DNA of 64,000 bases. Source: Leptospira sp. B5-022. Lineage in GTDB: Bacteria > Spirochaetota > Leptospiria > Leptospirales > Leptospiraceae. The DNA lies in contig NZ_ANIJ01000018.1 in NCBI RefSeq assembly GCF_000347035.1, positions 434,001 to 498,000 on the forward strand. Direction: 5' to 3'. Position numbers and translations under genes: made by a program. Shown here piece after piece: positions 37,596-46,857 of the stretch; within the stretch, counting starts at the first letter, position 1; every line of letters starts with the position of its first letter. The notes under the pieces were generated by a model that was not told the DNA's origin, did not search any database, and saw nothing but the letters and a program-made list of their open reading frames with translations.

Positions 37596-38354
37596 ATGCG
37601 GATCTTCGATTCTCACTTCCATATCATAGATCCAAGATTTCCTTTGGTGCCAAATCACGGTTTTTTGCCCGAACCCTTTACGGTTTCGGACTATAATAAA
37701 CAAGCGGATTGGCTCAGGATCAAAGGAGGTGCAGTCGTTTCCGGTTCTTTTCAGGCGTTCGATCAGACTTACTTATTGGATGCGCTTTCCGTATTAGGAA
37801 AAAATTATGTAGGTGTGACCCAACTTCCTGCAAACACTAAGGATTCCGAAATTTTATCTCTTCATAAATCGGGAGTGAGGGCAGTAAGATTTAACGTAAG
37901 AAGGGGGGGCTCTGAGGAAATTTCCAAGATCAAGGAGATGGGAGCCCGTGTCTATGATATAGCCGGTTGGCATGTGGAATTGTATATTGATGCCAAAGAG
38001 ATCGACGAATTTTTGGAAGAAGTCTTATTGTCCCTACCTAAGGTTTCAATAGATCATTTAGGATTATCTAAACAAGGATTTTCCACTACTTTAAGATTGG
38101 TTGAGAAAGGAGTAAGAGTCAAGGCTACAGGTTTCGGACGGACCAATATGGATATAAGATCGGCCCTAGCGGATATTTCAGATATCAATCCGGATGCCTT
38201 GATGTTCGGGACGGATCTTCCTTCCACTCGTTCTCCTGCTCCTTTTACCGAAGAGGATCTACATCTCGTAACGGAAACTTTCGATGGAGAATTATTACAA
38301 AAAGTATTATATACGAATGCTCTAGAGTTTTACGGCGTAAACGTAAAAGTATAA
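37596..38354 (+). CDS. amidohydrolase (TIM-barrel metal-dependent hydrolase)
   Basis: A 252-residue member of the amidohydrolase 2 family. The N-terminal DSHFHIIDPRFP is the HxH metal-binding signature. Later landmarks are VRAVRFNVRRGG, VELYIDAKEI, the metal-loop histidine in SIDHLGLSKQG and the final aspartate in LMFGTDLPSTRSP. Such enzymes include lactonases and decarboxylases of aromatic or sugar acids; specificity cannot be told. It is transcribed convergently with the SDR gene. Confidence 0.9.
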   Translation: MRIFDSHFHIIDPRFPLVPNHGFLPEPFTVSDYNKQADWLRIKGGAVVSGSFQAFDQTYLLDALSVLGKNYVGVTQLPANTKDSEILSLHKSGVRAVRFNVRRGGSEEISKIKEMGARVYDIAGWHVELYIDAKEIDEFLEEVLLSLPKVSIDHLGLSKQGFSTTLRLVEKGVRVKATGFGRTNMDIRSALADISDINPDALMFGTDLPSTRSPAPFTEEDLHLVTETFDGELLQKVLYTNALEFYGVNVKV

Positions 38355-38435
38355 GAGCCCGTCCCAAAAGATCAGGCTCTTGAAGTCCGCGACTTGGTAT
38401 TGAACGATAACCTATATTTTGGGGTGGACTGTAAT

Positions 38436-39251
38436 TTATTCTTTTTTAAAGATCCGATCCGCTATCCTTTTAACGATCCAAGAGGGAAATATTTTCGTAG
38501 AATAATAATGTGCCTGATTCATAAATCCCGGGACGGATCTTTTGGTCTCGTTTTGGATCGCGTTAAATGCAACCTTGGCCACATCTTTCGGATCCATCGC
38601 GATAGAGTAGGCAAGATTTCCTAACGATCCCTTTTTGTTTTCTTTATGAATTCCTGCTACGGAAAGAAAGTTTGTCTTAGTGGTTCCCGGATATAAGATC
38701 CCAAGTTTGACCCTATAAGGAGAAAGTTCCTCAGCCAATGCTTCCGAAAAACTAACCACATACGCTTTGCTAGCTGCATAAGCCGCCATATAGGATAGAG
38801 GCTGCAAAGAAGCTGTAGATGCAACGTTCAATATAAAACCGTTTTTACGTTCTATCATTCTTTTAGAAAATTCGTTGGAAAGTCTGGTAACTGCATTCAC
38901 GTTTAGTAAAAGCATGGAATCCACTTTTTCCGGAGAAAGTTCCCAGGATTTTCCCCAAAGCCCGAATCCCGCATTATTGACCAGGACATCTACTTCTAAA
39001 TTCAGTTTGGAGATCCATTTTAGAATTTTAGGAATACTTTCTGTTTGAGTTAGATCCGCTTCGAAGGTTTCTAATTTTCCGGAAGGGTTTATGTCTTTGC
39101 ATTCTTTATGCAGAAGTTTTAATTCTTCTTTGGAAATGCTGACCACTATTACTTGATAGCCTTGTTTGTATAATAGGAGAGAAAGTTCTTTACCAATTCC
39201 GGAAGAACCTCCGGTAATGAGCGCTGTTTTTTGATTGATGTTCGTTTTCAT
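38436..39251 (-). CDS. short-chain dehydrogenase/reductase
   Basis: A 271-residue classical SDR. Cofactor motif TGGSSGIGKEL at residues 14-24, the NNAG motif in DVLVNNAGFGLWG, catalytic Ser in LNVASTASLQ, and the YAASK catalytic Tyr/Lys in YMAAYAASKAYVV. The C-terminal 50 residues are basic (FPSWIVKRIADRIFKKE). It is a single minus-strand gene between the amidohydrolase and the ArsC-like gene. The substrate is unknown. Confidence 0.92.
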   Translation of the reverse strand: MKTNINQKTALITGGSSGIGKELSLLLYKQGYQVIVVSISKEELKLLHKECKDINPSGKLETFEADLTQTESIPKILKWISKLNLEVDVLVNNAGFGLWGKSWELSPEKVDSMLLLNVNAVTRLSNEFSKRMIERKNGFILNVASTASLQPLSYMAAYAASKAYVVSFSEALAEELSPYRVKLGILYPGTTKTNFLSVAGIHKENKKGSLGNLAYSIAMDPKDVAKVAFNAIQNETKRSVPGFMNQAHYYSTKIFPSWIVKRIADRIFKKE

Positions 39252-39366
39252 TTAATTTCCTTTTCGATTTCGCAATAGATCCCCTAAGTTCTGAAATCTG
39301 TCAAAGCCTTTCAAAACCTGAAAAATCTAGCTTGCTCCATGGAAAAAGGAACTTAGAGTTTCCGGA

Positions 39367-39999
39367 ATGTCTCCTTTATTCCAACCTTTAAAAACATATT
39401 TGGATGCAAAACTTTCTTTGGTCGATAAGATCACTAAGGAAAGAAAGGCGGTACTTTCTTCGTTGGCGGATTCTATTCTCCAATCTTTTGAGAACAAACA
39501 AAAAGCGAATTTAGTTTTTATATGCACTCATAATTCGAGAAGGAGCCAGATCGCTCAGGCATTCGCAGCAAGTATTCCTCATTATTTTGATTTTCCCGGG
39601 ATCAAATCTTTTTCCGGGGGAACGAGTATCACCGAGCTACATCCGAATGTAGTAAACGTTTTAGGAAATTGCGGATTTCGTTTGGAGAACCAAGGCCCCC
39701 CTCGCAATCCTAAATATTCAATTTGGTGGGCGGATGGGACTCCTGCTTTAACCGCTTATTCCAAAAAATTCCAAGATGCTCCGAATCCTGTCTCCGAGTT
39801 CATTGCGGTTTTGGTTTGTTCCCAAGCGGATGAATCCTGCCCCTATGTTCCGGGAGCGGAAGCAAGGATCTCTCTTCCATTCGAAGATCCTAAAATTGCT
39901 GACGATTCCGAAAATCCGTTAGAGAAATATATGCAAACTTGCGATCAGATCTCTTCCGAACTTCTTTATACTTTCCGGGAAGTAAAACGGAAACTTTGA
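39367..39999 (+). CDS. ArsC / low-molecular-weight phosphatase-like protein
   Basis: A 210-residue protein with the P-loop LVFICTHNSRRSQIAQAF, a Cys-x5-Arg site as in low-molecular-weight tyrosine phosphatases and thioredoxin-type arsenate reductases. The extra N-terminal helical region (about 50 residues) and the segment GTPALTAYSKKFQDA are unlike the compact 130-residue ArsC. Cysteines at VLVCSQADESCPYVP could supply the redox cysteines ArsC needs. No ars operon genes are nearby, so the role may be dephosphorylation or arsenate reduction. Confidence 0.82.
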   Translation: MSPLFQPLKTYLDAKLSLVDKITKERKAVLSSLADSILQSFENKQKANLVFICTHNSRRSQIAQAFAASIPHYFDFPGIKSFSGGTSITELHPNVVNVLGNCGFRLENQGPPRNPKYSIWWADGTPALTAYSKKFQDAPNPVSEFIAVLVCSQADESCPYVPGAEARISLPFEDPKIADDSENPLEKYMQTCDQISSELLYTFREVKRKL

Positions 40000-40014
40000 G
40001 ATTCTTTAGGTTCT

Positions 40015-40030
40015 TGTAGGAATTCCTATA
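40015..40030. repeat. GGAATTCC-core palindrome
   Basis: TGTAGGAATTCCTATA, with a perfect 12-bp palindrome at 40017-40028, stands between the ArsC-like gene and map. It is related to the 16-bp palindrome at 33221-33236 and the imperfect version at 1602-1614. Confidence 0.4.
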
Positions 40031-40073
40031 TTTATCGTTTGCCAGATCGTTTCTCTCTGTAGAATTAATATTT

Positions 40074-40820
40074 ATGACGGTTCGTAATGAAGAAGATCTG
40101 AAAGCATTAAAAAGAGTAGGCAGAATTACTGCCGAGACTTTGGTCAAGATGAGAGAAGCTGCTAAGCCGGGGATCAGCACCAAAGAACTGGACCGTATCG
40201 CTCATTCTTATTTCTCTAAGTTCGGAGCGAAAAGTGCTCCCCAACTCATGTACAAATTTCCCGGTAACACATGTATCAGCTTGAATACTGAGATTGCTCA
40301 TGGAATTCCAAACGATCGTATTTTGAAAGAAGGGGACCTATTGAATCTAGATGTTTCTTTGGAATTAAACGGGTATTTTGCAGACACCGGTTATACTTTA
40401 ATAGTTGGTCAAGATGAGAAAGGTTTAACCAAATTATTGGATGTCTCTTCAGAAGCGTTAAAACGTGCTCTTTCGGGAGTAAGAACGGGACAAAAACTGA
40501 ACTCTATCGGCAAAACCATAGAGAATACTGCAAAGAGGAATGGATACAAGGTGATCCGGACCTTATGCGGACATGGAGTGGGAAAATCTCTCCACGAAGA
40601 ACCATTCAATATTTGTAATTATTACGAGCCTAGAGATAAGCGAATTTTAAGATCGGGGCAAGTCATCGCGGTGGAAACTTTCGTTTCAACCGGAGCCGAA
40701 GATTTTGTAGAAGGATCGGATGGATGGACTTTAAAAACTCCTGACGGTTCGTTTACTGCTCAGTTTGAACATTCAGTAGTTGTTACGGACTTCGGACCTA
40801 TTATACTTACAGCGGCATAA
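40074..40820 (+). CDS. map: type I methionine aminopeptidase
   Basis: Removes the initiator methionine from nascent proteins. The 248 residues cover the whole pita-bread fold. Metal ligands appear in order: LLNLDVSLELNGYFADTGYT (two Asp), the His in LCGHGVGKSLHEEP, the Glu in IAVETFVSTGA and the Glu in TAQFEHSVVVT. The His in TEIAHGIPND is the conserved active-site histidine. No N-terminal zinc-finger extension is present. It may be one transcript with the small membrane-protein gene that follows after 7 bp. Confidence 0.96.
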   Translation: MTVRNEEDLKALKRVGRITAETLVKMREAAKPGISTKELDRIAHSYFSKFGAKSAPQLMYKFPGNTCISLNTEIAHGIPNDRILKEGDLLNLDVSLELNGYFADTGYTLIVGQDEKGLTKLLDVSSEALKRALSGVRTGQKLNSIGKTIENTAKRNGYKVIRTLCGHGVGKSLHEEPFNICNYYEPRDKRILRSGQVIAVETFVSTGAEDFVEGSDGWTLKTPDGSFTAQFEHSVVVTDFGPIILTAA

Positions 40821-40827
40821 AAAACAG

Positions 40828-41358
40828 ATGATTACCATAATTTTGAACGTAATTCCTATCCTGATCTTCATTCTAGTATTTGTTCTTTCTATTTGGGATA
40901 GAAAGCAGAAAGAAACTTTTTCCAAAAAAAATTTCGGTTCCTTCTTCCCGGCTATTTTGTCCGGAGAATTAAAGTCGGATTTGAATTCGGCCTCTTCTCA
41001 ATTCGGCAAAGCAGGATATGTTGTCCAAGCAGTAGGGGAAAAACTTCTGTTTCAAAACGCTTCTCAATTGGCAAAACATAGAAATTGGTTATGGTCTTTC
41101 GGTTATGCCGAGAAGGCGGAGAACGGCTCCATCCAATATAAATTGTTCATTAATATAGGTTCTGTGATGACTGTTCCTGCGGCCTTGTTCGTGGTAGTGT
41201 TCTATGGTATGCTAGTGCAGAATAATATTCCACAAGAACAGGTTTCTATAGCCCCTTACTTTTTCTTAGGATTCGCATTTTTTTTCGCGATTTCCAGTTT
41301 TATCTCCCAAACGATTAAAGAGAGAAGTTTCCTTAAAAAAATTCTCTCACAAAATTAA
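40828..41358 (+). CDS. membrane protein, hypothetical
   Basis: A 176-residue protein with an N-terminal transmembrane helix (IILNVIPILIFILVFVLSIW), a soluble middle region, and two further helices (VMTVPAALFVVVFYGMLV and YFFLGFAFFFAISSFI). ATG 40828 (MITIIL) is preferred over the upstream 40780 frame, which overlaps map. No family recognised. Flanked closely by map and the transporter gene, the three probably form one transcript. Confidence 0.68.
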   Translation: MITIILNVIPILIFILVFVLSIWDRKQKETFSKKNFGSFFPAILSGELKSDLNSASSQFGKAGYVVQAVGEKLLFQNASQLAKHRNWLWSFGYAEKAENGSIQYKLFINIGSVMTVPAALFVVVFYGMLVQNNIPQEQVSIAPYFFLGFAFFFAISSFISQTIKERSFLKKILSQN

Positions 41359-41361
41359 AAA

Positions 41362-42198
41362 ATGTTAATACGAATCGCACTCATTCTTCTGTCCCTTTCT
41401 TCTATGTACGGTTTGGGACTAAGGATAGAAAAAAAAGAGCTGGGTTCCTGGGCTAAATTTGTTCCGATCCTTATATTCGCATTCTTTTGGAATTTCGTGA
41501 TACTTCCTGTTTTCGTTTTTTTTGCCGGAAAATTTTTGGGTGTATCCGAACTTACCTTTACGGCCATTTTTCTTTGTGCTGCTTCTCCGGGGGGAGCTTC
41601 AGGAGGGCTGTTCGTATTAAGGGCAAAGGGCAATCCTGCGTTAGGCGGAATCCTGATTGCACTATTGAACGGGGCTAATACGGTCCTCACACCCTTAATC
41701 TTTTCCATTTACCAAGGCGATTCCGGATTCAACTTCGATCTGTTCTTAAAACTTTTTTTGATAGGGACTTTTTTGCAGGGATTGCCCTTACTTTTAGGAT
41801 TTTTGAGTAAATACTTCTTCCCTAAAATTTTCGATCCGATTGCTCCTTGGGTAGAAAGATTCAGCACTTTCTGTTTGGTATTATCGATCTTACTCTTGAT
41901 CTTTCAGTACGGAGAATATGCGCTAAGCCTGGGTTGGCTGGTGTGGATCGCTGCCTGCGTAGCTGTCTGTTTTTCCCTCCTTCCTGGGATCTTTTTATTG
42001 AATTCCACCCAGGAAGTCAAAGCTTCCTTGTCTATGGTTTCCGCGATCAGAAGTTTATCCTTGGCCCTACTTCTTGCGGAACTTCATATCAAACAAAGTG
42101 AGACCTTACTTACTATTCTTATGTACGGGACTGTAATGTATTTATTGAGTGCAATTGCAGCTGAATTTTGGAATGGAAAGAAGAAGATCCAAATATGA
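41362..42198 (+). CDS. bile acid:sodium symporter (BASS)-like transporter
   Basis: A 278-residue membrane protein with about nine hydrophobic segments. The motif ASPGGASGGLFVLRAKGNPA corresponds to the PGG-x-x-S-N-x-x-x-x-LA-x-G block of BASS/ACR3-type carriers. These move organic anions or arsenite with sodium. The presence of an ArsC-like protein 2 kb upstream makes arsenite conceivable, but the weak match is nearer to the organic-anion branch. The stop overlaps the phosphoesterase start by 4 bp. Confidence 0.78.
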   Translation: MLIRIALILLSLSSMYGLGLRIEKKELGSWAKFVPILIFAFFWNFVILPVFVFFAGKFLGVSELTFTAIFLCAASPGGASGGLFVLRAKGNPALGGILIALLNGANTVLTPLIFSIYQGDSGFNFDLFLKLFLIGTFLQGLPLLLGFLSKYFFPKIFDPIAPWVERFSTFCLVLSILLLIFQYGEYALSLGWLVWIAACVAVCFSLLPGIFLLNSTQEVKASLSMVSAIRSLSLALLLAELHIKQSETLLTILMYGTVMYLLSAIAAEFWNGKKKIQI

Positions 42199-43325
42199 AT
42201 TTTTATTTAAATGTATATTCGAAAACCAATTTCAAAATAGATGTTCTTGTAATCATTACTTTTACCGTATTTCTCCTCGTATTCTTACTGGATAAGAGGA
42301 GGTTTATTTTTTCTAAAGAATGGGAGCTTTCCTTTTATAAAAGAATTCTAATTCTTACATTGATCTATTTGGCTCTTGCGTCTACTGTTCCCTTCTTTTT
42401 GGATATAAGTTCTTTTATCCGGGTCAGGATCGCTTGGACTGTTTTGACAATTGCACTTCCCATATTAGGTCTTGTGCATTTTGTATTTTCCAAAAGAATT
42501 ATTTTCTTATTCGTTTCTATTTCCTTAGTTTTTATCAAATTTTATTCAGAAGTATGGGAGCCGAATTTTCTAGATGTGGAACGTATTCGAATCCAATCGG
42601 AGAAGATACATTCTCCCATAAAGATTGTACATATTTCGGATCTACAGACGGACGATATTCGAGATCTACATTTGGAAGTTAGGGAAGAAGCGAATCGTTT
42701 TCAACCCGATCTTATTTTGTTTACGGGAGATGTGATGAATCATTCCTCCTTGTATCCGATCGTAACTTCATATTTAAAAGAATTCAAAAGTAATAATGGA
42801 TTCTATTTTGTTACCGGAGATGTGGATCATATCTTACGCCATACCGATTTTTATTCTAAATCCGGATCCGTTCTTTTGGATCGTAAATCTAAAGTTCTCC
42901 GGATCGGAAAAAATAAGATCGGTTTGATCGGATTAGGTTTGCCGGATTACAGGAACAAAACTTTGATCTGGAGTTTGAAAAGAGAGATCCCGGAAGATAT
43001 TTATTCTATTATGATCAGCCATTATCCTGATTCCGTTTTGCACCAACCGAATGAAAAAGTGGATCTGATTTTGGCGGGACATACGCATGGCGGACAGGTG
43101 CAAGTCCCGTTTTTTGGACCTATTTTAACTCTTTCCAGAGTTCCTCGCCATATAGCAGCCGGCGGTTTGAACACGTATGAAAATACGGATATTATAGTCA
43201 GTAGAGGTTTAGGGGCAGAAGGTCATGTGGCTCCAAGAATTCGATTCGGTGCAAGACCTCATTTGATTTTGTTGGAGCTTCTACCAGCAAATTCCGCAAA
43301 AGAAACCGTAAAAAACGGGATCTAA
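42195..43325 (+). CDS. membrane-bound metallophosphoesterase
   Basis: A 376-residue protein with about four N-terminal transmembrane segments, then a calcineurin-like phosphoesterase domain. Metal-binding motifs: KIVHISDLQTDD, LILFTGDVMNHSS, VTGDVDH in place of GNHD, ISHYPDSV and LILAGHTHGGQVQVPFFG. Having the phosphoesterase domain after a membrane domain resembles YkuE-like enzymes acting on lipid-linked phosphates. The GNH to GDVDH change could alter the active site. ATG 42195 overlaps the transporter stop. Confidence 0.88.
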   Translation: MNFYLNVYSKTNFKIDVLVIITFTVFLLVFLLDKRRFIFSKEWELSFYKRILILTLIYLALASTVPFFLDISSFIRVRIAWTVLTIALPILGLVHFVFSKRIIFLFVSISLVFIKFYSEVWEPNFLDVERIRIQSEKIHSPIKIVHISDLQTDDIRDLHLEVREEANRFQPDLILFTGDVMNHSSLYPIVTSYLKEFKSNNGFYFVTGDVDHILRHTDFYSKSGSVLLDRKSKVLRIGKNKIGLIGLGLPDYRNKTLIWSLKREIPEDIYSIMISHYPDSVLHQPNEKVDLILAGHTHGGQVQVPFFGPILTLSRVPRHIAAGGLNTYENTDIIVSRGLGAEGHVAPRIRFGARPHLILLELLPANSAKETVKNGI

Positions 43326-43353
43326 AATTTATTGAGAAAGGGTCCGATCCGAT

Positions 43354-44427
43354 ATGCGGCTAACGTCAGTCCTTCTATTCTGTTTGCTTGCGTTTTTTAT
43401 CACCTGCCAATCCGTAACCGTAGAATATCCTATGTATCCTTCCACAAAAGAGGGAAGGGACTTAAAACAATTCTTAAACGGTGTGAAGACAGTCGCATTT
43501 TCTCTGGAACCTATGAATTCCGAAATCTGGATCCACGAAAGTAATCGTTCTTTCGTGTTGTTGGTTCCTAGGAAATTGTATGAAAGTATATCTAAAGATT
43601 CTTATTTTAAAGTTTTAGACCTGAAAGATAGACCGGATGTTCTGGAAGAAAAAGATCTTTCGATAGAAGGGATACAAAAGAACAGGAAGAAGATCGGAGA
43701 AGTTTTGGACGTGGATGCAGTCTTATATGTTTCCGTCAGAGAACCCGAGTCCCAATGTTATGTAGAGAGAAAAATGGATTATCTTGCTCTTGGAATGGCT
43801 GTTCTTAGGGTAGCTGCCGCTGGAAAGGATAGAGACAGGCAATTGAGTCGAGCAGCGGCTTCTCTGGTTGAGGATCCGATCATAAAGCCTACAGGAGTTC
43901 GAAAAGTTTATATTCCTATAGAAGCGAATTTGATCCGGATAGATTCCGGAGAGATGATGAAAACCGTCATCAGTAAACCTTCTATCATATATAACGGTGT
44001 GGGAGACATTAGTTGTCCTAGTATACTTCCTTCTCTTTCCACTGCATTAGATGAATCTATTTCCGAAATTCAAAGAAAACTTTCTCCAAGAGTCGAATCG
44101 GAAGATATTTCGATTTTTACGGAAGACGAAAATCCGGAAGTAGAAGCGCTTCTTTTGGAAGGATACGAAGAGATTACCGGAGAAAATCCGAATTTCCAAA
44201 GAGCTAAGATCGCTTGGGAAAAAGCGGATCAAAAGGCAAAAGGAAAATCTTGGGCAGCGAAAGCGAATTTAGCTACGTATTATTTTTCGGAAGGGGATTA
44301 CCAAAAGGCGATCCAATTTTACGATGAAGCCATCCGTTTAGGCGGCCCGGAAGATGATTATCTAAAAGAGCTGAAGGAATTGATGGCGCCTCCTCCGGTA
44401 GAAGAAGAGGCAACCGAAGAAAAATAA
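43354..44427 (+). CDS. TPR-containing lipoprotein
   Basis: A 357-residue exported protein. Signal peptide MRLTSVLLFCLLAFFITCQS with lipobox Cys18. The middle has a GNA1162/DUF799-like style (VDAVLYVSVREPESQCYVER), and the C-terminus two TPR units (AKIAWEKADQKAKGKSWAAK and YFSEGDYQKAIQFYDEAI) before an acidic tail. This arrangement resembles outer-membrane lipoproteins that assemble other proteins. It converges with ftsZ: its stop at 44427 abuts the ftsZ stop at 44428. Confidence 0.78.
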   Translation: MRLTSVLLFCLLAFFITCQSVTVEYPMYPSTKEGRDLKQFLNGVKTVAFSLEPMNSEIWIHESNRSFVLLVPRKLYESISKDSYFKVLDLKDRPDVLEEKDLSIEGIQKNRKKIGEVLDVDAVLYVSVREPESQCYVERKMDYLALGMAVLRVAAAGKDRDRQLSRAAASLVEDPIIKPTGVRKVYIPIEANLIRIDSGEMMKTVISKPSIIYNGVGDISCPSILPSLSTALDESISEIQRKLSPRVESEDISIFTEDENPEVEALLLEGYEEITGENPNFQRAKIAWEKADQKAKGKSWAAKANLATYYFSEGDYQKAIQFYDEAIRLGGPEDDYLKELKELMAPPPVEEEATEEK

Positions 44428-45615
44428 TTACCCTCTTCCTTTTTCTCCTCTTCGTAAGAAAGCGGGAATATCATAATCTTCTTTCATGTTTCCGGAAGGA
44501 TTTTTAGACTTAAGAGTCCTGTATGCTTCCGGATCATTGCTGATCCTTTCCGGTTCAGTTTTAAAAGTCGGACGCGGCTCTTCCATTTCAGGAAGCCCTA
44601 CCACTTTTCTTTGAGGTTGGGATTGTGACTTAGGAACAGATCCGATTCCTGCAGCTCTCTTATTAAACCCGGTAGCGATCACTGTGATACGAATCCTTTT
44701 TTCCAGATCTGCATCTTCCGTCAAACCGATGATGATATTTGCGTTAGGATCCACTTGAGAAGTGATGATCTGAGATACTTCGTTCCAATCGGAAATTGTA
44801 AGATCGGTTCCACCTGTGACATTGATCAAAAGAGAAGTTGCTCCTGCAATAGAACGAGAATCCAATAATGCATTATCGATGGCAAAGTTCACAGCTTCTG
44901 AGACTTTGTTTTCTCCGTAACCTTCTCCTACTCCCATGACCGCGTCGCCGGTATCTCTCATGATAGCTTTTACATCCGCGAAGTCCACATTGATGATACC
45001 CGGATTATTAACGATATCGCTAATCCCTCTCACCGCATTCAAAAGAATGTCGTCTATCACTCTGAATGCTTGGTCGATCGGAGTATCTCTTTCCACTACT
45101 TGGAAGATGGACTCATTATTCACTAAAATTAAAGTATCAACGTAAGAGCGAAGTTGTTCCACTCCTCTTTTGGCGAGTTCCATTCTTCTTTTTCCTTCGA
45201 AAGAAAAAGGGATCGTAACCACTCCGACAACTAGACATTTTTGCTCTTTTGCGATCTTTGCAACGATAGGTGCGGCCCCTGTTCCGGTTCCGCCTCCCAT
45301 TCCGGCGGTTACAAAAACCATATCCGCACCTTGGATCACGGATGCGATCTTTTCTCTGTCTTCTTCTGCGGCTCTTGCGCCTAGTTCAGGGTCGCCACCG
45401 GCACCCATTCCTCTTGTAGTCTTGGAACCTAATGCGATCTTATTTTCTATCTCGGAACGTTTTAATACCTGTTCGTCGGTATTCATGATGACATATTCCA
45501 CGCCTCTCAGGCTGGAATTTGCCATTCTAGCGACTGCATTCATTCCGCCGCCGCCGATCCCTAAAACTTTAATAATTGCAGGGTTTGATCTATCTTCTTC
45601 TTCGAAACGTAACAT
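44428..45615 (-). CDS. ftsZ: cell division protein FtsZ
   Basis: The tubulin-like GTPase that builds the division ring. The 395-residue protein has [12 protein letters not shown] at residues 18-28, the tubulin signature [11 protein letters not shown] at 106-116, and [11 protein letters not shown] in the T7 loop. The C-terminal conserved peptide DIPAFLRR, which binds FtsA, is near the end, followed by a short basic tail. It is the last gene of a minus-strand ftsQ-ftsA-ftsZ unit, 11 bp after ftsA. Confidence 0.98.
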   Translation of the reverse strand: MLRFEEEDRSNPAIIKVLGIGGGGMNAVARMANSSLRGVEYVIMNTDEQVLKRSEIENKIALGSKTTRGMGAGGDPELGARAAEEDREKIASVIQGADMVFVTAGMGGGTGTGAAPIVAKIAKEQKCLVVGVVTIPFSFEGKRRMELAKRGVEQLRSYVDTLILVNNESIFQVVERDTPIDQAFRVIDDILLNAVRGISDIVNNPGIINVDFADVKAIMRDTGDAVMGVGEGYGENKVSEAVNFAIDNALLDSRSIAGATSLLINVTGGTDLTISDWNEVSQIITSQVDPNANIIIGLTEDADLEKRIRITVIATGFNKRAAGIGSVPKSQSQPQRKVVGLPEMEEPRPTFKTEPERISNDPEAYRTLKSKNPSGNMKEDYDIPAFLRRGEKGRG

Positions 45616-45626
45616 GGTTCACTTCC

Positions 45627-46853
45627 TTAGAGGTTTTCCTCTATCCATCTCCGAATTTTTTTCCCCCAGGTTTCGCTTCTATCCTGGGATTTTCTTTCCA
45701 TGTCCCCTAATCTGGACGCGTATTTAATAAGCCCTACTGCAGTGGCGAATTCAGGAGAAGATACTCTATCCGAAAGTCCGGAAAGACCCGCAGGTCTTGC
45801 GCGGGTTACCGTTAGACGAAATACGTCTTCTGCCAGACTTTCTATTCCTTCCAGCAGGCTTCCTCCTCCCGTGAGGATAACTCCTCCGGCAAGAAAGGAT
45901 TTTTTTCCGGACTTGACGAGTTCCGCATCGACCATCTCAAAAATTTCTCTCATACGAGGTTCGATTACATGGACTAATTCTTCCCTTAGAACGGTTCTCG
46001 CAGGTCTTCCGCTGATAGAAGGGATCTCCACTGTTTCTGTAGGATCTATTTCTTCTAAAGAACAATGACCGAATCTTTTTTTCACAAGTTCTGCGGTTTC
46101 AATCGTGGTTTTTAAGCCGATGGAAAGATCGGAAGTCACATTATAACCGCCGAATGGGATCACGGAAGAATAGGCAATCCCGCCGTCCACATAAACGATC
46201 AGATCGCAGATACCTGCGCCTATATCCAAGACCGCTGTTCCCAGATCTTTTTCTCCGGAGGTTAAAACAGCATCGGAAGAAGCCAAACTGGAAAGGACCC
46301 TCGTCTCCTCCGCAAGGCCGGCTGCTTCAATACATTTTTCTAAATTATGAAGTGCTGTTAGACCTGCCGTGACTATATGTACTTCCGCTTCTAATCGTAC
46401 TCCTGTCATTCCGATCGGGTCTTTGATGGAAGTTTGATCGTCTACGGAAAATTCTTTGGAGAGAACGTGTAAAATTTCCTGGTCCGCGGGAACTCGGACG
46501 GCTTGTGCGGCTTCTATCACTCTGACTATATCCGGCTCGGTCACCACTCTATCCCTATTGGTGATGGCAACCACTCCTTTGGAATTGTCCGCACGAACGG
46601 ATTTGCCGGTGACATTTACCACAACATAACCGATCTCTTGGCCGCACATGAGTTCCGCTTCGCTCACTGCTTCTATGATGGAACGAGTAGTCGCTTCTAT
46701 ATTGATGATGGAACCGTTCTTGATCCCGGAAGAAGGGAACATCCCTGTTCCGATAATTTCAGTTTCGTATTCGGAGATAGGGCGTCCTACCACCACTTTT
46801 GTAAGTGCTGATCCCAGATCCAGAGAGACTATGATTCTTTCAGAAGATTCCAT
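45627..46853 (-). CDS. ftsA: cell division protein FtsA
   Basis: Actin-like ATPase that tethers FtsZ to the membrane. The 408-residue protein has [15 protein letters not shown] (phosphate 1), a 1C domain near 85-165, [17 protein letters not shown] (phosphate 2) and [15 protein letters not shown] (adenosine motif). The C-terminus [12 protein letters not shown] is the amphipathic membrane-targeting helix. Positioned 4 bp after ftsQ and 11 bp before ftsZ, the classical order. Confidence 0.97.
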   Translation of the reverse strand: MESSERIIVSLDLGSALTKVVVGRPISEYETEIIGTGMFPSSGIKNGSIINIEATTRSIIEAVSEAELMCGQEIGYVVVNVTGKSVRADNSKGVVAITNRDRVVTEPDIVRVIEAAQAVRVPADQEILHVLSKEFSVDDQTSIKDPIGMTGVRLEAEVHIVTAGLTALHNLEKCIEAAGLAEETRVLSSLASSDAVLTSGEKDLGTAVLDIGAGICDLIVYVDGGIAYSSVIPFGGYNVTSDLSIGLKTTIETAELVKKRFGHCSLEEIDPTETVEIPSISGRPARTVLREELVHVIEPRMREIFEMVDAELVKSGKKSFLAGGVILTGGGSLLEGIESLAEDVFRLTVTRARPAGLSGLSDRVSSPEFATAVGLIKYASRLGDMERKSQDRSETWGKKIRRWIEENL

Positions 46854-46857
46854 ATTC

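Noticed and set aside
38348..38376. Hairpin AAGAGCC/GGCTCTT after the amidohydrolase
   Set aside because: Only 7 bp with a 15-base loop and no T-run; not enough for a terminator call.
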